This document shows positions 18,556 through 27,561 of a stretch of 64,000 nt of DNA, in pieces. The position numbers were made by a program, and so were the translations under genes. Where the stretch lies: positions 1 to 64,000 of the forward strand of contig CBDCGJ010000063.1 of the NCBI GenBank assembly GCA_965216645.1. The letters run 5' to 3'. The number at the start of each line of letters is the position of its first letter. The stretch's first letter is position 1. Origin of the DNA: CBDCGJ01 sp965216645. Lineage in GTDB: Bacteria; Pseudomonadota; Alphaproteobacteria; GCA-2731375. The notes under the pieces are model-generated. The model was not told the DNA's origin. It worked only from the letters and a program-made list of their open reading frames with translations, and did no database searches.

Positions 18556-18642
18556 AAAAGGGGTCGGAGGGAATTAATTACCGGAATTAGAAAAATGTCA
18601 GACCGAAAATAGAAATGCGCTAAAATCCCTCCGACCCCTTTT
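18556..18642. repeat. Perfect 17-bp inverted repeat, REP/RAYT-type palindrome
   Basis: AAAAGGGGTCGGAGGGA at 18556-18572 has its exact reverse complement at 18626-18642, with 53 bp between. The pattern (a GGGGTCGGA/TCCGACCCC pair around an AT-rich centre) matches palindromic repeats mobilised by REP-associated tyrosine transposases. A copy of ATGTCAGAC inside recalls the 8522/9593 repeats. It sits between coaE and the lysR gene, where it could also act as a two-way terminator. Confidence 0.6.
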
Positions 18643-18692
18643 TCTCGATCCCATTTCTGTTTGGCTGCGACCGGCCCTGGTCGGGCGGCCAT

Positions 18693-19559
18693 TCAGTCGA
18701 CGGCGAGATGTTTTTGGAAGGCGTCGCGGATGGCGTCGGCCATGGCGGCGCTGGCATCGTCGGGCGCGCGCCGTTGATACATGACCACATGGGAATTATC
18801 GATTTCGCCGAAGCCGTCGGCGGCGGTGAGCTCGCGGCAGCCGTCGGGAATACGGCTGCGGGATAGGGGCGCGATCGCCATGCCGGCGGTGGCGGCGAGA
18901 CGCAGGCCGCTGAAAGTATCGCTGCGGTAGGCCATCCGATAGGGCTGGCCCGCCGTCTTCAAGGAGCGGACAGCGGCATCGGCGCACCAACCCTCCCGCT
19001 CGTAAAGCGCCACCGGGATCGGCGCCCGCTCATGCGGCCGGTGGACGTCTGAAGTGACCCAGACCGTCGGGTCCGCCATCAGCAATTCGCCCTTGGGATG
19101 GCCGGCCCATTCGAAGACCACGGCCAGATCCAACTCGCCCCGGGCCAGCGATTGCTTCTGATCGTGGGAGCAGGCGAAGCGGACCATGATTTCGACATCG
19201 CTATGAACCTGAGCGAAGGCGGCCAGGGCTTTTGATAAGACCGGTGCGGCATATTCCTCCGGAATACCGATGCGGACCCGACCTTCCAGCGCCGGCGCCG
19301 CCAGGGACGCCGCGGTTTCGTCCAGCAGATTGACGATGCGCTGGGCATTGATCAGCAGGTCGTCGCCCCGCCGGGTCAGGGTGACGCCGCGGGAGCCGCG
19401 CACGAATAGCGGGTCGCCCACCATCTCCTCCAACCGTTTCATCTGCATGCTGACCGCGGACTGGGTACGGCCCAACAGGTCGGCGGCGTGGGTGAAGTTG
19501 GCCGTGTCGGCCACCGCGACGAAGCTGCGCAAGAGGTCGCTGTCGAGAGCATGGGACAT
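18693..19559 (-). CDS. LysR-family transcriptional regulator
   Basis: A 288-aa protein. The N-terminal helix-turn-helix (residues ~5-65) reads LDSDLLRSFVAVADTANFTHAADLLGRTQSAVSMQMKRLEEMVGDPLFVRGSRGVTLTRRGDDLL, and a periplasmic-binding-like effector domain follows. The length is typical of LysR proteins. Divergent from the DUF1127 gene, with a T-N11-A palindrome in the 100-bp gap. A role in controlling the second TTT operon nearby is possible but not shown. Confidence 0.94.
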   Translation of the reverse strand: MSHALDSDLLRSFVAVADTANFTHAADLLGRTQSAVSMQMKRLEEMVGDPLFVRGSRGVTLTRRGDDLLINAQRIVNLLDETAASLAAPALEGRVRIGIPEEYAAPVLSKALAAFAQVHSDVEIMVRFACSHDQKQSLARGELDLAVVFEWAGHPKGELLMADPTVWVTSDVHRPHERAPIPVALYEREGWCADAAVRSLKTAGQPYRMAYRSDTFSGLRLAATAGMAIAPLSRSRIPDGCRELTAADGFGEIDNSHVVMYQRRAPDDASAAMADAIRDAFQKHLAVD

Positions 19560-19598
19560 ATCAAGCCATTCAAATAATTGATGCCAGTCATCATAACT

Positions 19599-19613
19599 AT
19601 TCGTTTGTCGAAT
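19599..19613. promoter_or_regulatory. Candidate LysR binding box
   Basis: ATTCGTTTGTCGAAT is a 15-bp dyad (ATTCG/CGAAT arms) in the lysR-DUF1127 divergent promoter, 40 bp from the lysR start. It fits the T-N11-A form of LysR boxes. Assigned on shape and position only. Confidence 0.5.
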
Positions 19614-19660
19614 GTCAAAATCGGGCCCATTTTCGACCTAAGACAAGGATGGAGAACGAC

Positions 19661-19897
19661 ATGACGATGATTGCGATGCCGGGTCGGCCGGCGGGTGGAA
19701 GCAGCCGGTTTAAGGAAAAAGTCTGGCCGGTGTTCAAGGCATTTTGGCGGTCGGTCGATCCGCGGCTGGAAGAACTGGCGCGCCGACCGGACGACCGTCT
19801 GTTGCGCGATGTCGGCCTGACGCAGGCGGATCTGATTGGCGAGACCGGTTATCTCTGGCTGCAATGGACAAGCCAGCAGCCGGCCCGGCGCGACTGA
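19661..19897 (+). CDS. DUF1127 small protein
   Basis: 78 aa from the ATG at 19661, chosen because GGAG lies six bases upstream; an ATG at 19649 lacks proper spacing. The C-terminal half DPRLEELARRPDDRLLRDVGLTQADLIGE carries the DUF1127 core (R-x-DDRLL-D-GL). In other alphaproteobacteria such small basic proteins affect RNA turnover and phosphate or stress responses. Here the role is unknown. Confidence 0.85.
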   Translation: MTMIAMPGRPAGGSSRFKEKVWPVFKAFWRSVDPRLEELARRPDDRLLRDVGLTQADLIGETGYLWLQWTSQQPARRD

Positions 19898-19924
19898 GGC
19901 ATGCCGCGCCGATCCCGCCGCGGT

Positions 19925-21427
19925 CTATTCTTTCAGCATGTCCTCGCTGGACGTGCCCTTGAGGGCGCTGCGGATCAGGGCGCCGACGGTCAATGCGGTG
20001 AGGAACCAGAAGAACCAGGTGATCGGGCTCGAGAACAGGATCGTCGGGCTGCCGCCGGACATCAGCATGGCCTGGCGGAAATTGTCCTCCAGCAACGGGC
20101 CGAGGATGAAGGCGATCAGGAACGGTGCCGCCGGGATCTCCAGCCGCATCATCAGATAGCCGAGCCAGCCCATGACGAACATCACCATGACGTCGAAGAC
20201 GCTGTTGTTCACGGCGTAGCAGCCGAAGACGCACAGGATCAGCACCGTCGGCAGCAGCAGGGAGCGGGGCACGTTGGCGATGAAGCGGAACAGCCGGATC
20301 GCCACATTGCCGACAACCAGCAGCAGCAGCGAGCTGACGATCAGGCCGATGAACAGGGCGTAGATGATATTGGCGTTGGCGACGAACATGGTCGGACCGG
20401 GCTGCAGGCCATGGATCATGAAGGCGCCGATGATGATCGCCGTGATCACGTCGCCCGGGACGCCGAGCGCCAACAGCGGGATCAAGGTGGCGCCGCAAAC
20501 GCCGTTATTGCCGGCTTCCGACGCGGCGACGCCCTCGATCTCGCCCTTGCCGAAATTCTCCTTGTTGGGCGACTTGCGCCGGGCCTCGCTGTAGGAGAGG
20601 AAGGCGGCCGGGGCCGCGCCGATACCGGGGATGCTGCCCAGGACCACGCCGATCACGCCGCCGCGCAGGATCGATTTCAGACAGCGGCGGTATTCGGCGA
20701 AGGTGACGTGATGCTGGCCCAAGGCGCGGACGCTGCCGTCGCCGTCGCCGGGCCGCCAGACATAGGCGAGGATTTCCGGGATCGCGAACAGACCGATCAG
20801 TACGGCGATGAAGTTCAGCCCGCCCATCAGATTGGGGTCGTTGAAGTTGAACCGGTTGGTGCCGTAGACCAGATCCAGCCCCACCGTCGCCAGCAACAGG
20901 CCGAGCCCGGCGGAGAGCAGGCCTTTCACCAAACTCTTCCCCGAGACGCCGGCGATGATGGTCAACGAGAACAGGATCAGGGTGAAGAATTCCGGCGGCC
21001 GGAAGCTCAAGGCGAAGGTGGCGAGCCAGCCGGCGAATAGGATCAGCGACAGGTTGGACATCATATCCGCCGTGCAGGAGGAATAGAGCGCCATGCCGAG
21101 CGCCTTGCCGGCCTGCCCCTTCTCCGCCATCGGATAGCCGTCCATCACCGTGGCGCTGGAGGCCGGTGTGCCCGGCGTCTTGATCAGGATCGCCGGGATC
21201 GAGCCGCCGAATATGCCGCCCTTATAGACGCCGAGCAGCAGCAGAATGCCGGTGATCGGCGACAACGAAAAGGTGAAGGGCAGGGTCAGGGCGACCGCCA
21301 TGGTCGCCGACATGCCGGGAATGGCGCCGGCGAAGACGCCGACCACCACACCGATGCCGAGAGCCAGGAAGCTGTCGATATTGAGGACCAGATCGAGCGC
21401 GGCGGCGAGATTGTCGAAAATGTTCAT
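19925..21427 (-). CDS. TTT transporter large membrane subunit (TctA family), second system
   Basis: A 500-aa polytopic membrane protein starting MNIFDNLAAALDLVLNIDSFLALGIGVVVGVFAGAIPGMSATMAVALTLPFTF. The GAIPGMSATMAVALTLPFTF element and GSIPGIGAAPAAFLSYSEARRKSPNKENFGKGEIEGVAASEAGNNG match the duplicated TctA signature. The start codon overlaps the tctB stop (ATGA). It forms the membrane pore of the C-B-A operon read leftwards. Clearly paralogous to, but diverged from, the TctA at 4.3-5.8 kb. Confidence 0.95.
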   Translation of the reverse strand: MNIFDNLAAALDLVLNIDSFLALGIGVVVGVFAGAIPGMSATMAVALTLPFTFSLSPITGILLLLGVYKGGIFGGSIPAILIKTPGTPASSATVMDGYPMAEKGQAGKALGMALYSSCTADMMSNLSLILFAGWLATFALSFRPPEFFTLILFSLTIIAGVSGKSLVKGLLSAGLGLLLATVGLDLVYGTNRFNFNDPNLMGGLNFIAVLIGLFAIPEILAYVWRPGDGDGSVRALGQHHVTFAEYRRCLKSILRGGVIGVVLGSIPGIGAAPAAFLSYSEARRKSPNKENFGKGEIEGVAASEAGNNGVCGATLIPLLALGVPGDVITAIIIGAFMIHGLQPGPTMFVANANIIYALFIGLIVSSLLLLVVGNVAIRLFRFIANVPRSLLLPTVLILCVFGCYAVNNSVFDVMVMFVMGWLGYLMMRLEIPAAPFLIAFILGPLLEDNFRQAMLMSGGSPTILFSSPITWFFWFLTALTVGALIRSALKGTSSEDMLKE

Positions 21428-21933
21428 GGCAGCCTCACGAACTCACCCTGGGGGATGGCGACGCCGGCGACATGGGCGAAGAAGAGATAGAGCGCCAGCG
21501 GCAACAGCACGGCGACGACGGCCGATTGCAGCCGCCGGGGCGTACGGACGATCAATGCGAAGGCGGCGAAGGTGAGCATGGCCGCCCAGACCATGCCGAT
21601 AATCGGCGTCAGCCAGATCAGCGCGACCATCAGGATCGCCATCAGCAGAAGCCGAAGCCAGGGCGCGCTGGCGCTCTCCTCGATCGGGCCGTCTTCGTCG
21701 TCGTCCGCAAGATCATCATCCGCGCCGCCGGACGCCCATTGCTGTACCAGCAATATCGCGCCGAGCAGAATGATGATGCCGGCGACGATGGTGGGCCAGA
21801 ATTTCGGCGACAGCACCAAAACCTGGATATTGCTGGGCGCCGAGACACCGTAGGGTATGGCGATCGTCAGCATGAAGACGCCGAAGGCGACCACGCCGAG
21901 GCCCAGCCAGGATATTCTGTCAGAAACCGGCAT
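21424..21933 (-). CDS. TTT transporter small membrane subunit (TctB family), second system
   Basis: A 169-aa protein with four hydrophobic segments and the FWPTIVAGIIILLGAILL motif that corresponds to the TctB F-P signature. A polar acidic loop (GGADDDLADDDEDGPIEE) separates helices 2 and 3. It lies between tctC and tctA with coupled translation to tctA. Confidence 0.9.
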   Translation of the reverse strand: MPVSDRISWLGLGVVAFGVFMLTIAIPYGVSAPSNIQVLVLSPKFWPTIVAGIIILLGAILLVQQWASGGADDDLADDDEDGPIEESASAPWLRLLLMAILMVALIWLTPIIGMVWAAMLTFAAFALIVRTPRRLQSAVVAVLLPLALYLFFAHVAGVAIPQGEFVRLP

Positions 21934-22022
21934 CGGTTCCGCTCCCCCTCTTCCCGAGTTGCCGTTATTGCCCGGCCGCGCGGCGCCTCCGAAACGGACG
22001 CTGCGCCGCCGTTACCGCGAGG

Positions 22023-23048
22023 CTAACCTTCGATCCGCATGCCCAATTCGTCCACCAGTTTGCGGAAGGTGGTGTATTGCTTGTGGATGAAGGCTTTCGA
22101 TTCCGCCGGATCCATCAGGCGGATGACCGAACCGCGGGCGTTCATCTTCTCCAGGAATTCCTTGTCCTTGGTCGCCTCGCCGAGCCATGTGCCCCAGGTC
22201 GTGGCGACCTCGTCCGGCAGGCCCTTGGGGCCGGCAATTCCGGTCCAACCGACCAATTGATGCAGGTTGGGCTTGCCCAGTTCCGCCGCGCTTGGTGCGT
22301 CGAAACCGACCACCCGTTCCTTGGTGGTGGCCAGCAGCGGCCGCAGCTGTTTGTTCTTCACGAAGCTCGCCAAAGCGGAGGAGTTGGTGCAGATGAAGGT
22401 CGCCGTGCCGGCCAAGACCGCGGTGGCCGCGCCGCCGCCGCCCTTGAGCGGGATATGGATGACCTGCTTCAGCGGTTCGTCGACGCCGAATTCGCGCAGC
22501 ACCATGGCGCCGGCCAGATGCAGGAGCGAGCCGACACCGGCCGAGCTGTAGCTGACCGCGCCGACTTTCGATTTCGCTTTGGCGATCAGTTCGTCCATGC
22601 TCTTGATGTCGGAATTCGCCGAGACCGCGCAGACCACCGGATTGATCTCATAGACGCCGACGAAGCGGAAGTCGTCGAGGGTGTAGGGCAAGGTCGCTTT
22701 CATTGCCGGGTTCACCGAATGGGAACCAACACGGGCGAACAGCATGGTATAGCCATCCGGCTTCGCGTTTTTGACCGACACGGACCCGGTCGCCCCGCCG
22801 GCTCCGGTCTTGTTGATCATCAGCAGCGGTTTCGGCGACAATTTGCCGAGCGGCGCGGCGATGGTGCGGGCGGAAATGTCCGTGGCGCCGCCGGGGCCAT
22901 AAGGAATGACCAGGGAAACCGGCCTTTCCGGATAATCGGCCAAAGCCGGTGCGGCCGCCAATGCCGCGATTGCGGCCGCGGCGAAAGCGCCGGATTTCAC
23001 GATCGACCGTCGTCCCTTGGTCGTATTCTCTGTCTTGATTTTAGGCAT
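22023..23048 (-). CDS. TTT transporter substrate-binding protein (TctC/Bug family), second system
   Basis: 341 aa from the ATG at 23048, selected because GGAGG lies nine bases upstream; upstream ATGs lack spacing. A basic N-terminus plus hydrophobic core (RRSIVKSGAFAAAAIAALAAAPALA) is a signal peptide, possibly Tat-like (KGRRSIVK). The mature YPERPVSLVIPYGPGGATDISARTIAAPL is the Bug ligand-binding signature. First gene of a C-B-A operon. Gene order differs from the B-A-C operon at 3.3-6.3 kb, so the two are not a recent duplication. Confidence 0.93.
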   Translation of the reverse strand: MPKIKTENTTKGRRSIVKSGAFAAAAIAALAAAPALADYPERPVSLVIPYGPGGATDISARTIAAPLGKLSPKPLLMINKTGAGGATGSVSVKNAKPDGYTMLFARVGSHSVNPAMKATLPYTLDDFRFVGVYEINPVVCAVSANSDIKSMDELIAKAKSKVGAVSYSSAGVGSLLHLAGAMVLREFGVDEPLKQVIHIPLKGGGGAATAVLAGTATFICTNSSALASFVKNKQLRPLLATTKERVVGFDAPSAAELGKPNLHQLVGWTGIAGPKGLPDEVATTWGTWLGEATKDKEFLEKMNARGSVIRLMDPAESKAFIHKQYTTFRKLVDELGMRIEG

Positions 23049-23294
23049 ATCTGTCATCCTCCCCGGAGTCTGGTTGTTCGGGCAATAGAACGCCGGCACG
23101 CGATGATGACGTCCTGTCATACCATGCTCTCGGTACCGGCAATTTTACCGTTTGATTGTGTTTACGCAGAATTTGCGCCGTCCCCCTAAACCGCGCGGCT
23201 GTAATTAAGTTTTGAAAAATGGAATGGTAAATAGAATTCCACGGCTTTGGAAGAGAAAGATTCGAGGGCGCGATTCGGGCTGTTTATCGCGTCG

Positions 23295-23918
23295 CTACCC
23301 CCGTTCCGCCATGGCGAGGCGGGCGCCGATCAATAACAAGACGGCGCCGCTGCTGCGCCGGATGGTGCGAACCACGCGCGGCCGCCGTTTCAACCAGGCG
23401 GAAAGTCGCCCGGCGCCATAGCCGACCAATGCGGTATAGACAAAGGTGATGGCGGCGAAGACGAGGCCCAGAAGGATCATCGCCAGCACCGGTTGTGCCG
23501 TGCCGGGGTCGACGAACTGGGGTAAAAAGGCGGCGAAAAACAGCACGATTTTCGGGTTGGAGAGATTGGAGAACAGGCCCTGGACGAATGCGGTTCGCAG
23601 GTTGCCGGCTCCGATGGGTGCGGGCTCGAACAGATCGCTACGTCCCAACAATAGGCGAAGACCGAGATAGGCGAGATAGGCAACGCCAATTGCTTTAACT
23701 ACGGTAAACAATAGGGCCGAGGCCATTAGCAGGGCGCCGATGCCGGCCGCGGTCAGTCCCGTATGTAGGGTAAGCCCGACGGCGACCCCGGCCGCGGTCG
23801 CCATTCCCGCCGTGGTGCCCTGACCGAGGCCCCGGGATATCACCAAGACAAGGTCTTGTCCCGGTACCACGATCACCACAATGGCGGCAGCCAGGTAAAG
23901 CGGCCAGGCGATATCCAT
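23295..23918 (-). CDS. LysE/RhtB-family amino-acid exporter
   Basis: 207 aa from the ATG at 23918 (GAGGA seven bases upstream). Six hydrophobic segments and the family signature PGQDLVLVISRGLGQGTTAGMATAAGVAVG near residues 18-50 identify LysE/RhtB exporters, which expel amino acids or derivatives from the cytoplasm. It is a lone gene, separated from the TTT operon by a 246-bp gap that holds nothing recognisable. Confidence 0.92.
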   Translation of the reverse strand: MDIAWPLYLAAAIVVIVVPGQDLVLVISRGLGQGTTAGMATAAGVAVGLTLHTGLTAAGIGALLMASALLFTVVKAIGVAYLAYLGLRLLLGRSDLFEPAPIGAGNLRTAFVQGLFSNLSNPKIVLFFAAFLPQFVDPGTAQPVLAMILLGLVFAAITFVYTALVGYGAGRLSAWLKRRPRVVRTIRRSSGAVLLLIGARLAMAERG

Positions 23919-23936
23919 GACAGGTTCCTCGGGCAA

Positions 23937-24433
23937 GAAAGCGTGTTCACCTATGCTGCCACCGGTCCATCGTTAAAATCAACGATTGTAAAACTCGATA
24001 ATAGGGGACAGGTACAATTTAAACTAAGAGAATAAAGGGACAGTATCTTATAATTCCAGCACTGCCACATGGCCATGTTCCATTGTATACCCGATAAGGT
24101 CTTCCGCTTCCGACATCGGAACTGGCGCTAAACCTCACGAATATCGGCGGGTTTACGGCGAATTCGTAGCCTTGTTAATCTTAGCTACCCGGTTAGTGAT
24201 TGAATGACTGAGGCATTATGGTCGCCTTTTGTAGTGGGCAGGCAACAAAATATGTACAGAGTGTCAAATTGATATTTTTTTTACCTGCTTCTTTGTTTAC
24301 CATCTAGATCTTTGAGTATACGTGGTTGTTCGAAGCGCCTGTGATGTTGGGGACAGTATATTGTATTTTCTGTGATACAAACTGATAACATGCAAAATGC
24401 TCATGTCGACCCCATTAGCATAACCGGTCGCGC
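23937..24433. other. AT-richer intergenic region with GGGGACAG-type repeats
   Basis: No convincing gene. Three related motifs occur: 24003-24020 (GGGGACAGGTACAATTT), about 24037-24050 (AGGGACAGTATCTTA) and about 24353-24372 (GGGGACAGTATATTGT). They belong to the repeat family described for 24.0-27.5 kb. Stop codons are dense in all frames. Confidence 0.55.
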
Positions 24434-25830
24434 TTATGTTTCGTCGTCAGCGCTGACGGCGTAATCCAAGGCTGTTTCGGTTGTCATCGTAGCGCCAGCA
24501 TCGAAAAGGGTTCCGAATGTCCGAGATCCCGGCGCCTCGCGCGCCCGGGCCAAGTCACGCTCATAATCCGCCCGGTCGCTATGGTCTAATTCGGAGACGT
24601 TCGCCTGGCGGCCTCGGAGGCGTCTTCAATAAAGGACCGCCCTGGCAAGAAATCGTTCTTATCCCGCGTCATCAAACATAGTTGAAAACCCGAATAGGCG
24701 GCACCGACCAGAATCCCGTCTCGTTGGAAGCGGTCGAGGCTCTCGCGCATAACCTCGATGCTTCGATCGAGCTGGGAGGCCGTATGCAAGGCGCGGCCGA
24801 GCGCGTGCAGCGACCAGGCGATCGTGCGATTGTCATCATGATGCCGCGCGATCGCCAGAACCAATCCAGATGGGCGGCGCTATCCAGCCCAATTGTCCGA
24901 TTTCCTTTTTCATTGAGGCACCAGTTTAGAGCGGATCGTAGATTGCCGTGTTTCGCTTCCAAACGGTTCAGTTAATCCAATTGCTTGGGACCGCGCAGAC
25001 CCTCATCCCCCGATTTCGCGAGGTTCAGATAGTAAATTGCATGCTGCCGGCTTAGCCGGTCGCGCCAGGTGCGTTCCTTGAGACATTTGAGACCGAATTC
25101 CTTGATCGTTTCGAGCAGTGTGTTTCGCCGTGATCCGTTCGCGGTCTCTCTATAGCGGGACAGGCTTTGGGCGTGGAGCGATTCGATGTCGTCGAGAATG
25201 TCGCGGCTTTCTTCGAACACCGCCATATGGATCGCTTCGATCGCTTCGATATCGTAACCACCGGCAAAGACGGCCAAGGTTTCGAACAGGGATTTCTCCG
25301 CCGGCGAGAAGAGACCGTGGCGCCACGCGATGGCGGTCCGCAAAGTTTCCTGTCGCTTGGGGAGATCGCGTGCGGGATTGACGAGCAGCGGCAGGGTTTT
25401 CTCCAGCCGTGCATGAAGCGATTTTGGGTCGAGAAGCCGGAGCCGTGCCGCCGCCAATTCCAGCGCGAGCGGCAATCCGTCAAGGTACCGGGAAATTCCC
25501 GCCAAGTCGGCGGCGTTGTCGTCATCGAGCGTAGAATCCGGCCGTACGGCCACCGCACGGTCGGTGAGCGGTTGGATCGACGGGCAGTCGCGAAGGTTGT
25601 AGGGGCCACTCGGCCTCGTCGCGGATTTGCACGGGTGCACGACTAGTGACAAGTATTTTCAAGTTGGGACAAGATGCAAGCAGCTCGGCGACAGCCGATG
25701 CGACGGGCAGGATCTGTTCGAAGACTTCGGATTGGTGCCGGCGAACCGCCGCCAGGGCTCCGACCTCGTCCTCCGCCATCAGGCCGGAATATCCGACGAT
25801 GTCAGACATCAAAACCGACGTGAGACTGCG
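24434..25830 (-). pseudogene. Class III cyclase/AfsR-type ATPase regulator, decayed
   Basis: Reading leftwards, the start SVLMSDIVGYSGLMAEDEVGALAAVRRHQSEVFEQI is the opening of a class III adenylyl/guanylyl cyclase domain. It jumps directly to LPVASAVAELLASCPNLKILVTSRAPVQIRDEAEWPL, the end of an AfsR/LuxR-type NTPase core, so most of the cyclase domain and the Walker A region are deleted. DGLPLALELAAARLRLLDPKSL and later TPR-like segments follow in several frames. The tail ends with YERDLARAREAPGSRTFGTLFDAGATMTTETALDYAVS, the C-terminal motif of such regulators, with its stop at 24434. At least three frameshifts plus the deletion make it non-functional. Confidence 0.8.
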
Positions 25831-26397
25831 TGGTGGGGGTATCGTTATTCCGGCAAACTAACAAGAACCGTCAGCTAGGTCACGCCACCGGCACGAAGAT
25901 GTGGTTCCGACTGGCAGATGGGCCTAACGGCCCTACAAGATAACGTACCCGTATCTATGGTCAAATGAACCAAAGGTTGCTCCGATTTTTACATTATTTG
26001 GCTACCATGTATAAAAATGTCTTTTTGCAAAAATTGACATTAATCATGTAGAGTCTTGAAGACTCTCAAGTATCCCGGAATTATCTTATATTAGCGTGAC
26101 AGTATATTTTATTGGAGCCCAATTTCCTTCGTAGGTTGATGTTTCATGAATTTGGTTCGCGGAATCTAGTTTGATGTGCGGAGTGCTTTGCAAAAAAAAA
26201 GATACCGTCACCGTAAATTACTGTCTACTCGACAAATTTGGACTGGGCACGGACGTGGTGACGCCGTAATTCGGGTCTTTCAGGATGCCAATTGGGGGAT
26301 GTCGTTTATGGCTCGGTGTCCGGCCGTATTATAGGTGCGTGATTCTGCGGACTGGGTGAAGCGAAGCGGCCTTGCGATCTAAAGGGACGGGGCTCGG

Positions 26398-26772
26398 TTG
26401 TTCAACGCAAACGCCAAGTCCAGAATTGCGCCGCGCGATTATTTCGAAACCGATAATTCGGTCTGGATCGATCTGACGAGTGGCTTGGGCACGTTCGCCG
26501 GTGCCGTCCTCATCAATGCGAAGGACTTTGTCAATTCGGCCCGGAAGATCAAAATGACCGCCGACTTCGTGGCGGAATTACTGCGGCACGGGGTGCGTAG
26601 GGACGTTTTCGGCGAAGAACCCGAGCGAATCGTCTGCCAATTAGGCGTCGACCAGGCGGCAGGCGAACTTCTCTCACGATATGTGCCGGGTGCCGGGCGA
26701 ATAGTGGGCGTCGAAAGGCGGTGCGGATGTGTATCTTGGTTCCCAGCCCAAAAAAACGGGGGGACAGTATAA
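26398..26772 (+). CDS. Possible hypothetical protein or gene remnant
   Basis: A TTG-initiated frame encodes 124 aa (ATG alternatives are internal). The stretch YFETDNSVWIDLTSGLGTFAGAVLINAKDFVNSARKIKMTADFVAELLRHGV looks protein-like. The last ~25 residues run into the GGGGACAGTATA repeat and are unlikely to be original. No ribosome binding site or known family was recognised. Probably a degraded gene. Confidence 0.25.
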   Translation: MFNANAKSRIAPRDYFETDNSVWIDLTSGLGTFAGAVLINAKDFVNSARKIKMTADFVAELLRHGVRRDVFGEEPERIVCQLGVDQAAGELLSRYVPGAGRIVGVERRCGCVSWFPAQKNGGTV

Positions 26773-26877
26773 TAATATGAGTGTGAATATATGCACGTGG
26801 CTCGCAAAATTGCGGTAACGATCTGTACAACCCACATCCGAAATCGAGATTCTAAATTTTAATTTATACTGTCCCCG
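26758..26877. repeat. Inverted GGGGACAGTATA repeat pair
   Basis: GGGGACAGTATA at about 26760-26771 and its reverse complement TATACTGTCCCC at about 26866-26877 enclose ~95 bp. This is the best preserved pair of a repeat family scattered through 24.0-27.5 kb and resembles a small non-autonomous palindromic element. Confidence 0.6.
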
Positions 26878-27509
26878 TTAGTGTGACGATCTCCAAGGCG
26901 TCATGGTGTGACCGAGCTGCGTAATCAGGCCATGTCGTCTGCTGTCCGGACGGCACCACGGTAATGTTAGCCTCGGATCGGGATAAAACCACAGGTACAC
27001 ACAAATAAACACCGGTGTCGGCGGATATCTCATTCTAACATCTGTAATGATCCGCGGTTGTCTGTGGTTCATTTCTTCCTACCCGCCGTGCTCCATCACC
27101 GCCGTCTCATCGGTCATTTGAATACCGGTTTCCAATTGTATTACCTCAGCAGGCGACGGCTCGTCAGCCGTTGAAGCGCCCCGGCGACATGTGGTTCTAC
27201 ACACGGACATACGCTGATAGCGCCGCGTGGACCAGTCAGACTTCCATGCTAATCTGTGTGATTCTGTGGTTCGTTATCTCGGTTTGGAGGGGCGATAAAA
27301 GTGGACAGCATAACATTTAATTTGATCTCATACCGTTGAGCATCTGAGGTTGGGGATAAGCCTCATCGTAAAGTAGTTGTTTTCGCGATCATTTCGAAAG
27401 ATCTGATACGCTCGTTATTTTGCATTCTCTGTCCGGGAGTTATTGATATACTGTCTCCGATAAATTTTGGAAAACCCTGACTATCTAGGTTGCGATCGCT
27501 GAAATTCGA

Positions 27510-27542
27510 CCCGCCCCTGGCGCCGAATGCGGTCGGGGCGGG
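27510..27542 (-). terminator. GC-rich hairpin, probable terminator of the quinone reductase gene
   Basis: CCCGCCCC (27510-27517) pairs exactly with GGGGCGGG (27535-27542) around a 17-nt loop, 20 bp beyond the stop codon of the leftward gene. The following leftward sequence is only weakly T-rich, so termination may be imperfect. Confidence 0.55.
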
Positions 27543-27561
27543 CCCAAGAATTATTGGCTCA

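Larger units (their letters stand above)
25831..27509. other. Decayed AT-richer region with scattered repeats
   Basis: No well-supported gene. Repeat units with GACAGTATA cores lie near 26097, 26759 and, inverted, 26862-26876 and 27447. Other repeats resembling CTGTGGTT/AACCACAG occur near 26988, 27062 and 27255. Codon structure is lost in most of the region. It looks like accumulated mobile-element debris. Confidence 0.55.

Noticed and set aside
19901..21040. Long rightward open frame opposite the second tctA
   Set aside because: Antisense to TctA with the same GEQ/DR-rich composition; no ribosome binding site or known domain.
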